Shown here one piece after another: positions 43,801 to 55,800 of a stretch of DNA of 64,000 bases. The DNA lies in assembly GCF_000003815.2 (NCBI RefSeq), contig NC_049979.1, positions 1,654,998 to 1,718,997 of the forward strand, in the 5' to 3' direction. Each line of letters begins with the position of its first letter. The first letter of the stretch is position 1. The notes below the pieces were generated by a model. The model saw nothing but the letters and a program-made list of their open reading frames with translations. It was not told the origin of the DNA and did not search any database. This DNA comes from Branchiostoma floridae (taxonomy: Eukaryota; Chordata; Leptocardii; Amphioxiformes; Branchiostomatidae). The position numbers and the translations under genes are program-made.

Positions 43801-46800
43801 TTTTTGTCATATTCCAATACTTGTATATTGAGTCCTGTTTTCTGTGTCGTGTCTGTAGCGCCAGGAAAAGCATTCAGCCATCTGCTGACCACATCCCCCG
43901 CAGAGGCGGCCAGCAAGTCGTCCTTCAGCCACCTCCTGTCGGCCTCCGCTGGTACTGCACCCGAGGCTCCCGCCACCAGCCAGGGCGGGCTGTTCGCCAG
44001 GTATGTACTCTGTACCTGTAGTTATATAGCCAACTCCTGAACGTGATACCCTCTTAGAGTGTTTGTTTGTTTGTTTATTTCGATCTCCAATTACATGTAG
44101 TTTTGCTCAGTATTTTTATTGAGATGAACACTCCAACTTCTGTACCTGTATCTGTATAGCTGGTTTAACCGCCCTTCGGCGTGACACACCAGCCTCTTTG
44201 GCATTATGCACCAGCTTTAAGGCGCAACAGCAGCTGGCTATATGACACCGAATGGCCGTCACATATATATGTAACCTTTATTCATCTAGCTACAAGTATT
44301 GTTTAAAGCTTGGTGTACTTGGTCGGTGGCAATGAGTTCCAAGTTAACAATAATTGTTCCGCAAATCTATCTGTACATCATTTATAGTCTGCACATTTTC
44401 CCTCTCAGGTCGGGCATGGTAGGGTGTATGTGTGACATAACGGCTAGAGCGTTGGAATCAGAATCAGTAGGTCCTGAGTTCGATACTCGCCATGCCCCTG
44501 CCCCCATTATGGTGGAGTGACGCCCACCGAGCCTCACGGCTAATCTGTCTAAATGTGCCAAAAACACCTATGGATTTGGTGCGCCAGTGTGTCAATATCT
44601 GCACACTTGCCACTTACGTTACACCCGTGATTTTTTTTTCAGGTCAGGCATGGTTGAGGAGATAGACTACGGGCACGGGCAGCACGCTCCTCTCGGCCGA
44701 GAGGTCGGAACCGACACGTTCCTGCGAGAGCGCGGCGTCCTGGTCGGGCGGGCGGAGGAGGATCGCTTGTCCGGTCGGGGACTGGAAGGCGTGCCGCGGG
44801 AGAGGTCTGTATCTGTATCGATACAGCCGGTATAACCGCCCTTCGGTGGAACACACCAGCTTTGTTATCTGTATAGCTGGTATAACCATCCTTTTGTGTA
44901 ACACACCAGTACCTGTATCTGTAAAGTCGGCATTACCGCCCTTCGGCGTAACACACCAGCTTCTGTATCTGTATCTATATAGCCGGTATAACCGCCCTCC
45001 GGCATGACACACCAGCTTCACAGGCACGTTGCATGGCAGCAACTGGATATATTACACTGAACGATCCGTCACACCTAACTTTTGCACATCTATCTGCAAG
45101 CGTTCTTTAAAACTATCCAGAGAAGATTCCCCTACTATGCTTGGTGATAACAAATTCCACATAGTTCTTTTTTGAGCTGGTATTAGATACTTGTCAGTCG
45201 GTACGCCCACCAGTTAATTGGTCATTTTGTACATCATGCAAAGTCTGGACATTTTCCTTCAAACTGTCAGGTCGCGGGAACGGTCCAGGGATCGAACGTC
45301 GTTAGAGGAGGGCAGCAGGCGGGGCAGGAGCATCGAGGACGTGAGGCTTCCTCCTTCCCGAGAGCGGGAAGTTTCGCGGGAGAGGGACCGAGAGAGGAGC
45401 TGGGACAGGGACAGGGAGAGGAGCAGGGATCGAGAGAGGGATTTCGTGAGGGAGGGGGACTTACCCAGCCGTGCGCGGGAAAGGGACCTGCCCAGGGACG
45501 ACAGAGATCGAGCCAGAGGTACTCATGTCATACCCCCTTTACACTAGGACGGCGCTCTCACCACGCTCTCTCTGTGACCTTAACTTTGACATATCGCTCA
45601 ATGAATTGTATAGAAAAGAAACAAATATTTTTACACTTTCTGTGTTTTGTTGTCAAAAGGCACACTTTCACATTTTGTACGATATGACCAGTGTGAAAGC
45701 GAAGTATACACATATCCTATTTAGGTTGCAGTGAGAGCGCAGCATGATTGCTGTCTAGTGGAAAGGGGCCTTATAAAAAAAATCAAATTGGCCTGCTGGC
45801 TGCTTTTAACTGAGGTCAGGAGATAACAGATTTTCTGGTGTGATTGGATCATTTCAATCAGTCCTTTACACAGCTTGTACACTGTACTAAACATATAAAA
45901 GTAGACTGATCCCACTGTCCTGCGCACCGCCGTCAAACATAGAATGCAAAATAAAAATGTAAAAATACATACAGTCAACAACATGTAGCCACTCTCTCAT
46001 TAGTCAAATTGCTAACTGCCATGTTATCTACGGTTACTGTGTTAATGCTAATTTTAATGGACTGTCAAGACCTGTCTTTTGGGTGTTGTACCCTTTGGCT
46101 GTATGCTTTACAAACTAGCAGACAACATACCAAACTACATGCAAATGCAGCAACAGGATCGTAAGATATAGCTGAGAAACTACCACATGACCAACTACAA
46201 TACTCAGAGTCAGAGGTAGTAAACAAAATAACAAAAACTGTGACTGGATCTTTACCCAGGATTGGATGACCGCTATGACCGGTCGCGCCGCCGGGAAGCT
46301 GACGACCTTGACCGGTACCGGCTGGGGAGGGAGCGCGACGCTGACCGGGACAGGCTCTACCCCGAGACGTCATCGCTGTACCGAGACTACGATCGTGATA
46401 NNNNNNNNNNNNNNNNNNNNNNNNNNNNNNNNNNNNNNNNNNNNNNNNNNNNNNNNNNNNNNNNNNNNNNNNNNNNNNNNNNNNNNNNNNNNNNNNNNNN
46501 TGCATGATTTATTTTGTATCAAGTAATGTTCTACCTGAATGTTTAACCTACACGTATGTACTGGTCAAATTTAGAAAGCCAGTATATGTCAACCTCCTAA
46601 TGCCCGGTCCCCAACGGCATTAGCCTATGGGGCCCTGCTATCTCATGCCCTATCAGCAGTTATTATGATTGTCGCCACAACCAATCAGAGAATAGACTTT
46701 TCTTGGGCTTTTTGTTGTCGCAAGCTGTCTCGGGAAGCTATCAGCCAATCATGTTACTTATTACATGGTTCCATCCTCCTATGCCCGATCCCCAACGGCT

Positions 46801-49800
46801 GACTGCCCAAGTAGGGCGGTCCCTAACTGGTCTGAGTGCACAAGATAGCAGAAGTAAACACAAGGTGTTTTGACACGACTGTGGTCCCTCTGCATAGGAG
46901 AATGGTATATGTCAACTTACAAAATATATTTGATTGGAGCTGTAAGCCATGGCATAGCTGCCATTTTATTCTATGCTATTGAAAAAGCATTACGCTTCTT
47001 CTCAAGCATTACGCTTCCAGTTCATCTTGCTTTGGCATAATTAAGTCTTTTCTTTCAGCTGTTGCTCGATCTACTGTAAAGTAAAATGTCCATTACATGA
47101 GCATGCTACTCTCTAATGGCTCTATATATCATTTATTTCTGCTCCTACCTATAGCTATATTGCACATGTAGTTCCTTTAATGCTACATCAGCGCTCGAAA
47201 TGCTTTTTCTGCATAATAGGTGGCATTCAAAATTACATCACACAATTTTTACCTGCATACCTGCACAACTGGCTGCCTATCCCTTCAGTCAATTGAGTTT
47301 CAGTCAATACAAAAACATGGTGCCATCTAGTTTTCGTCAGTGGCACTGAAGTGATGTGGAAGAAACTGGTCTTTTACACCCTAACTTTGAATGAAGACAA
47401 TTTTAGCTGTCTTGGAGGTATTGTGTTTGAGGAGAGCCAGACCTTGAGCACGTTAAAAAGAACCCGCCACACTTACAAGAAAGAGAAGAGGTCCTTTCCA
47501 ACTTGAGTGTATCAACTAAATCTGCTCAGATATGCAGCTACTTTGGACCATTGCAGGTTAGCTACAGATTGACATCAAAAGTATGTCCACAACTTCCATT
47601 AACTACAATATATTTGTATGTGGTATTTCAGGGCCTGACAATGTACATGTCCAGGACTGGCGTAGCACTGGTGCAGCATTAAAAATTACCTGCACCAGAC
47701 AAATTGTACTTGCACCACTGTGAATTTAGGAAGTATGGATCATCGTAGTAAATTTGTTCAGGAACCATTGCTATTTTTTTCTTTTATTCTTCATAGCTGG
47801 TAACAGTCAATGCACATACACCTACATCATAAGACATTTATGTATAAAACCCAGTACATGGACCAGTGCAGGTTAGGTGCAAGAGACTCCAGAAATACCT
47901 GCACAGCTCCACTCTTACCTGCACTAACCTGCATATGCAGGTGGTATTTCAAGCCCTGATGTCCATCTCCATGTATTAAGCCTCTCTCTCCTTCCTCTGC
48001 CTCCCTCTGTCCCCAGTCCTCCAGTGGGGGCTGACTCCCCTTCTCAGGGATCCTCTCAGTCCACGTAAGTTCTTCCCCCACAACTTCTGTGTGCACGTCT
48101 TAAAAAAGGCAGATGCTTGTGTCTTTTCTGCTGCATAAGGCAAACTGGCTACTGCAGGAGTAACAGTCTTGTCAGTGTTTGGGGTTATGGCTTGTTCACA
48201 TTTGTCTGGCGATTATCCTACGACTGAAAACTTGTTGCCAAGTCCATCAGATACAGCTGTACCTGTGTCTCACGATTGCCGCACGACTGTCCTACAATGG
48301 CAAACAGCCTGCCAGGACGAATGTGACCAAGCTGCAATGTCTGATGTGCATGATGCAGTTGTCTGTTGATAAATGCAAGTACACACAGTATGCACAGGCT
48401 TTTTGGCATGCGGGTCCTCGTGCTCTTAACTTTGCCATACAGAAAGCATGACTGCTCTGTGATACAGCTGTGTTAAATCTATTGTACAAACCTGCGACGA
48501 TCTTTGCACCTCCAGGTTTGCTCCCCCTCTCCCACCCACATCACGCTACGAGAGAGATCCCTACACTCGCGAGAGGGAACACTACTACGACCGGCCGCCA
48601 TACGAGAGAGGAGCGTACGGCGGTGGCCCCCCTCCCCCCGGCCCTTACGATGTGCGAGACCCGTACGCGGCACCCCCGGGCCCCCCTCCCCAGCCGCCGC
48701 CCGAGGAGCCCAAACCTGAGACGGTGTCGGCTGAGGACATCCTGAAGGAGCCGGGCCGCAAGACCAGACCCAAACAGGTAAATAAATAGACAAACAAACA
48801 AACAAACAGGTACTGTAAACTTGGAAGTGTTTGCAAGACCAGACCCAAACAGGTACCGTAAACTTGGAAATGTTTGCAAGACCAGACCCAAACAGGTACT
48901 GTAAACTTGGAAATGTTTGCAAGACCAGACCCAAACAGGTACCGTAAACTTGGAAATGTTTGCAAGACCAGACCCAAACAGGTACCGTAAACTTGGAAAT
49001 GTTTGCAAGACCAGACCCAAACAGGTACCGTAAACTTGGAAATGTTTGCAAGACCAGACCCAAACAGGTACCGTAAACTTGGAAATGTTTGCAAAACCAG
49101 ACCCAAATATGTACCGTACACTTGGGAATGTCTGCGTGGGGTGATTTTCCACTTAACCCCAAAATTATGTGTATTTGTTTTGTTTTGTTTCTACCTTTAT
49201 TTAGCCTTGAGTACATGTTGATGCAAAGATAAATTTTCTTTTTATTACTACTGTACTATTGTTCCAATTACAAACTTGAGTTGAGGGACAGTAAAATTTT
49301 TCCCTCTTCCTTGGACTGCAAAATTAAGTCCCTGTAAAAATAAATGAATTGACAGTAATTTCATCTTTAGAGCTGATAGCTTGTAGAGAAGACTACTTAG
49401 TGATTTCTGAGATATGCAACATTTCTGTACAGGACCAAGAACTGAAAATGTACGCTGAAAATGTTGCCGAATTGCAATTACTCAAGCAACTAGATGTGAT
49501 TTGGAAATGGTCAGACATTTCAAGTAGTATCCACTACCTTTTGTCAGCAGGGCTCGAAATACTGGGTGCATGTGCACCCAGGTGCACCCAAAATTGGAGC
49601 TGTGCACCCAATTACTTTCTGTGGGTGCACAGGGTGCACCCAAATATTTTCTTAGGTTTATGTATGTAAAGATATCAAAGCATAATAGTATACATCATAT
49701 TCTTGACATTTTCTAAGTGTTAGAAAGATAATAAAATGTCTGTCATTGTACTTGTTTAAGAATTTGATAGCTCGAATTAAGTTTTATTATTAGGTTATTA

Positions 49801-52800
49801 CTTAAATTAAAGTGGTGCACCCAAAATTTTTTCGGTGCACCCAATTTTTTTAGCTGGGTGCACCAGTGCACCTAATCCCAAAAAGGAATTTTGAGCCCTG
49901 GTCAGTGACACTAACATTGTATCTTATTACCTGGATGTCTAACCTTTATTGACGTAGCTGAAAATGCAGGTGTAGATATTTACTGATGACACAATTTGTC
50001 TTTCGCCACATTTCAGCTTGTTGCAATCCTACGAGGTCCTCCCGGGTGTGGCAAAACCCATGTGGCAAGACTTATCAAAGTAAGATGTCTTTCTTTATCT
50101 TTTTTATTAAGCTGGAACAATGTAATGATCTCAATGAAAAGCGGCCTGTGGGCTGATTTGAGCTTTCATGAATAAACCAAGGTTCAAACAAAGAAACAAA
50201 TAAACCTGAATATATGTACAAAATAACAACATAAAGGTGCAGAAAAACTATTTGGTAATTTTCTCGCGAATCTGTGATGTTCTTCCCAGGAGAAGGAGAC
50301 AGAAGCCGGCGCCAGCGCACCTCGTATCTTCTCGTTAGATGACTACTTCATGACAGAGGTGGAGAAGACAGAGAAAGACCCTGAGACGGGCAGGAGGGTC
50401 AAGACCAAGGTGAGTCCTCTGTTCTGACGGGCTGAAGCCAAGGGTCAGGAGGAGAAAGGTTAACACTGCATTGTGTAGTCCCGAATCACAGAAAACACAT
50501 GTACATGCATGTACACTCTTATACACATACATACACACACACTCACACACACACACACAAGTTTCACACAGCATCCACTATCTTGAGTCACAGATAGAAG
50601 ATACAAAGTGGACGCACACACACTTATGCATACACAGACAGACAATCCAGGAAAAAAGGATTCTCATCTCCATGGTACTGGTGATGAAGCAGGCACAATT
50701 GTTCACACACACACACACAAACAGATAAGCAAGAAACAAACTTTCTATCTTCCCTGTAGGTTCTAGAGTATAAGTATGAGCCAGAGATGGAAGAGACTTA
50801 CCGCGCCATCAGAAACACAGATAGACACACACACATGCACACACAGACAATCCAGAAACAAATATCTTTCTCCCCTGCAGGTCCTAGAGTACGAGCATGA
50901 GCTTGAGATGAAAAGAGACTTACCGCACTATCAGAAACACACACAGACACACACATGTACAACATGACAGACAAACCATAAACAACCTTTCCCTCTCCCC
51001 TGCAGGTCCTAGACATACACACACACACACACAGACAGACAGACACACATATGTACAACATGACAGACAAACCATAAACAACCTTTCCCTCTCCCCTGCA
51101 GGTCCTAGACATACACACACACACACACAGACAGACAGACACACATATGTACAACATGACAGACAAACCATAAACAACCTTTCCCTCTCCCCTGCAGGTC
51201 CTAGAGTACGAGTATGAACCAGAGATGGAAGACACACACACACACACAGACACACATGCACACACACACACACACACACAGACACACACATGTACACACA
51301 AACAGAGAAGCAACAAACAACCTTTCCCTCTCCCCTGTAGGTCCTAGAGTATAAGTATGAGCCAGAGAAACACAGACAGACAGACACAGACACATACACA
51401 TAGACACCCACATGTACAACATGACAGACAATCCATAAACAAACTTTCCCTCTCCCCTGCAGGTGCTAGAGTACGAGTATGAGCCAGAGATGGAGGAGAC
51501 TTACCGCGCCACCAGAAACACACATAGACAGACACACAGACACAGACACACATGTACACACAGAGAAGCAACAACAACCTTTCCTTCTCCCCTGCAGGTC
51601 CTAGGGTACGAGTATGAACCAGGCATGGAAGAGACATGCCACGCCATCAGAAACACAGACACACACACAAACACACACACACACACAAACACACACAAAC
51701 ACACACACACACAAACACACACACAAACAAACAAAGAAGCAACAACAACCATTCCCCCTCCCCTGCAGGTCCTAGAGTACGAGTATGAGCTAGAGATGGA
51801 AGAGACTTACCGCGCCATCAGAAACACAGACACACACAAAAACAGAGAAGCAAGGAATAAACTTTCCCTCTGCCCTACAGGTGCTAGAGTACGAGTATGA
51901 GCCAGAGATGGAAGAGACTTACCGTGCCATTAGAAACACAGACAGACACACACATACACACACACGTACACACACACAAACAAAGAAGCAAAAACAACCT
52001 TTCCCTCTCCCCCGCAGGTGCTAGAGTACGAGTATGAGCCACAGATGAAAGAGACGTATCGTGCCACCAGAAACACAGACACACACACACACACACATGT
52101 AGTACACACAAATAAAGAAGCAACAACAACCTTTCCCTCTCCTGTGCAGGTGCTAGAGTACGAGTATGAACCAGAGATGGAAGAGACTTACCGCGCCAGC
52201 ATGCTCAAGGCCTTCAAGAAGAACTTAGACAACGGGTTCTTCCCCTTCATGATCGTGGATGCCGTCAACGACAAGGTCAAACACTTCCAGCCCTTCTGGA
52301 GCGCCGCCAAGAGCAAGGGCTTTGAGGTGTGTGTTTGGTAAATTTTGAAGTGTGTTCAGTTTTTTCCCTGATAGGAAAAAACATATTGTTTTTGCTGATG
52401 TGTTTTGTTGCTGTCTTGTTCCTCTTTGTCTGCCTGTAGCCAGACTACTGTTACTTTGGATATTACAAATGTAGCTGTAGATATGAGCCAATCAGAGCTT
52501 ACTTTGGATATTAGCTGTAGATATGAGCCAATCAGACCTTACTTTGGATATTAGCTGTAGATATGAGCCAATCAGAGCTTACTTTGGATATTAGCTGTAG
52601 ATATGAGCCAATCAGAGCTTACTTTGGATATTATCTGTAGATATGAGCCAATCAGAGCTTACTTTGGATATTAGCTGTAGATATGAGCCAATCAGAGCTT
52701 ACTTTGGATATTATCTGTAGATATGAGCCAATCAGAGCTTACTTTGGATATTAGCTGTAGATATGAGCCAATCAGAGCTTACTTTGGATATTATCTGTAG

Positions 52801-55800
52801 ATATGAGCCAATCAGAGCTTACTTTGGATATTAGCTGTAGATATGAGCCAATCAGAGCTTACTTTGGATATTATCTGTAGATATGAGCAATCTTTGCAGG
52901 GCTTTGAGGTGTGTGTTTGTATCTGGTAAATTTTGAGAGTGTTTGCAGTGGTTTTATTCTATGGAAAGATCTGTACTTTATCATGGAAGCTCATCTGTGT
53001 TGGTAGTAATCATAGTACAAAAGCTTAACTTGAATAAACCATTCATCATCATCATCTTCTTCCAACACATATCTCACGAGTTTACGGTCTGAAGTGATTG
53101 GCTGTGTTGATCCTGAAGAAGGCGACAGTGGTTGTTGAAAATTTGATCTGTGTGTACTGTTGTGTTGGTGGAAAGTTTACCTTTGTACTAAGATCTGTAC
53201 TTTGATTCATTACACTTTCGTTCTACCATGTAACAGACAGTAGAATCTAGGAGTAACTTTCTTGTACTCCGTTCTACTTTCAGGTGTACCTAGTTGAGCT
53301 GACTGCAGAGCCGCACGCCTGTGCCAGGAAGAACACCCACAAAAGGACACTGAAAGACATCACCAAGGTAAGAGATGCACTGGTTTCCCCTCGTCGATCA
53401 TTCTTCATCCTCATCTCATCATCTTCTCCCTCAGTCTGATAGTATTCATGTTCAGGTGTAACTAAGTTAGAGATGCACTGGTTTTCCTACGTCGATCATT
53501 CTTCATCCTCATCTCATCATCTCTCCCTCAGTCTAACTGATAGTTTTCATGTTCAGGTGTAACTAACTTAGAGATGCACTGGTTTTCCTACGTCGATCAT
53601 TCTTCATCCTCATCTCATCATCTTCTCCCTCAGTCTGATAGTATTCATGTTCAGGTGTAACTAACTTAGAGATGCACTGGTTTTCCTACGTCGATCATTC
53701 TTCATCCTCATCTCATCATCTTCTCCCTCAGTCTGATAGTATTCATGTTCAGGTGTAACTAAGTTAGAGATGCACTGGTTTTCCTACGTCGATCATTCTT
53801 CATCCTCATCTCATCATCTTCTCCCTCAGTCTGATAGTATTCATGTTCAGGTGTAACTAAGTTAGAGATGCACTGGTTTTCCTACGTCGATCATTCTTCA
53901 TCCTCATCTCATCATCTTCTCCCTCAGTCTGATAGTATTCATGTTCAGGTGTAACTAAGTTAGAGATGCACTGGTTTTCCTACGTCGATCATTCTTCATC
54001 CTCATCTCATCATCTTCTCCCTCAGTCTGATAGTATTCATGTTCAGGTGTAACTAAGTTAGAGATGCACTGGTTTTCCTACGTCGATCATTCTTCATCCT
54101 CATCTCATCATCTTCTCCCTCAGTCTGATAGTATTCATGTTCAGGTGTAACTAAGTTAGAGATGCACTGGTTTTCCTACGTCGATCATTCTTCATCATCA
54201 TCTCATCATCTATCCCTCAGTCTAAGTGATAGTACTCATGTTCAGGTGTACTAGTATCTAGGAGTAACTTAAAGATGCACTGGTTTCCTCATAATCATCT
54301 CATCTATCCCGAAGCCTAACTACTGTAATTCACTTTGTCTTCTCGGTACCTAACTTTCACGGTCTGAGGAAATTTAACTTGTTCTCTGTTCTAACTTAAT
54401 GTTCACTGTTGCAGCATCTGCACATTAAAAAAGTCTGTGAATTATTTGTTATCAGTAATGATAAGTTCACGCTACAGTCGTCACCGTGAAAACCGTGAAC
54501 ATAACAGTACATTGAAAAAAATCAGGAATTACAGTATTTGACTGTTAGGGCACCACTGAAGATCTGGCAACCAGTTTTCTGTGCTGTTTGATGTTCTTCT
54601 CCGTGTTTCACTTAGTGTCATGCTTATCCATTCTCTGATATTGTTCTCCCATCTTTTCCATTGCCCTACTTTTTTTTCTTGATATCATGATGATAGTTTC
54701 CCTTGTCCGAAAAATGGTGAAATGTGCCCATACCACTTTATAATCACTGTCACAAATGCTTTTCTTGATTTTGCTGGTGCTAGTATTTCATCTGAAATTA
54801 GACATGTACGTAGGAGTAAGGAAATTGTGCTTGCTGTTCATAAGGCAAATAGAATGGAGTACTAGTGAAAGTGTTCTCTGTTGCACAGATCCTGGACAGG
54901 TGGGAGTCGGCTCCTCGGCACATGATGAGGATGGATGTGCGGATGCTGCTGCAGGAGGCTGCCATTACAGAGGTACAGCACACGTCTGAAACATAGTCTG
55001 CCGGTAGCCTGGGTACCATCTTAAAAGAAGTTCGCTCTGGCATTCATTATATACTATATATACAGTCGCTTCTAGCTCTGACATTCATTATACACTATAT
55101 ACAGTCGCTTCTCTGTGTTTCCGTCTGGGAACGCGGACCATCTAAACGTCTGGAATCGTCCAAATTTTGGACGCAGGCGCTGATTGGTCCCTACACGGAA
55201 GCGAATTATGGAATAGGTTCATGCGCTCGTTTGAACAATCATTCTGTCCGCTTGTGGGAGGCCTGTTGTCATCGGAACAAGCGCTCTAGAACCCATTCCT
55301 TACTTTGCTCATTAACTGCAAAGCAGCAAAAGGTTTGAATGTGCAGGTCTCCAGACAGCGAACATAGGAGCAAACTACTATCCAGATGGTAACCAGGCTA
55401 GTCCACTGGCCATTATGACCACTTTTTGGTGGTCCCTTAGAAAATGTTCCCATTGACACATCCTATATTGACCCATGAGTAGTTTTCTTGGGCAGGTTTG
55501 ACTTCAAAGTGACTTTATAGACATGTAGCACAAGACCATTGGTCTGACTCTGAAATGTAAAACATACATACAGATTCTACACCATTGTAATTCCTCATAT
55601 GCTTACTTTGTGTGTCTGTGCTGTTGATATTGTGATTCATTTTGTTATGATGTTGTAGTGTTACTGTAGTGTACAATGATTAATATTGCTGCTACATTGT
55701 TTTGCTTCTTAAACATGTAAATCCCAGGACTACCTGAAAAAACAGGTCAATCTCCACCCGAGTTGTATTGGTTGAATAAATGAAGTGAAAGATTCAGTCA

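Noticed and set aside
48479-49216. 245-codon minus-strand open frame with repeated YLFGSGLANISKF units
   Set aside because: It is a translation of the 43-bp minisatellite on the strand opposite YLPM1; the periodicity alone keeps it open.
50735-52149. CRISPR-like array of direct repeats with variable spacers
   Set aside because: The repeats are copies of a splice acceptor and exon start in an animal intron, and the spacers are CA microsatellite.
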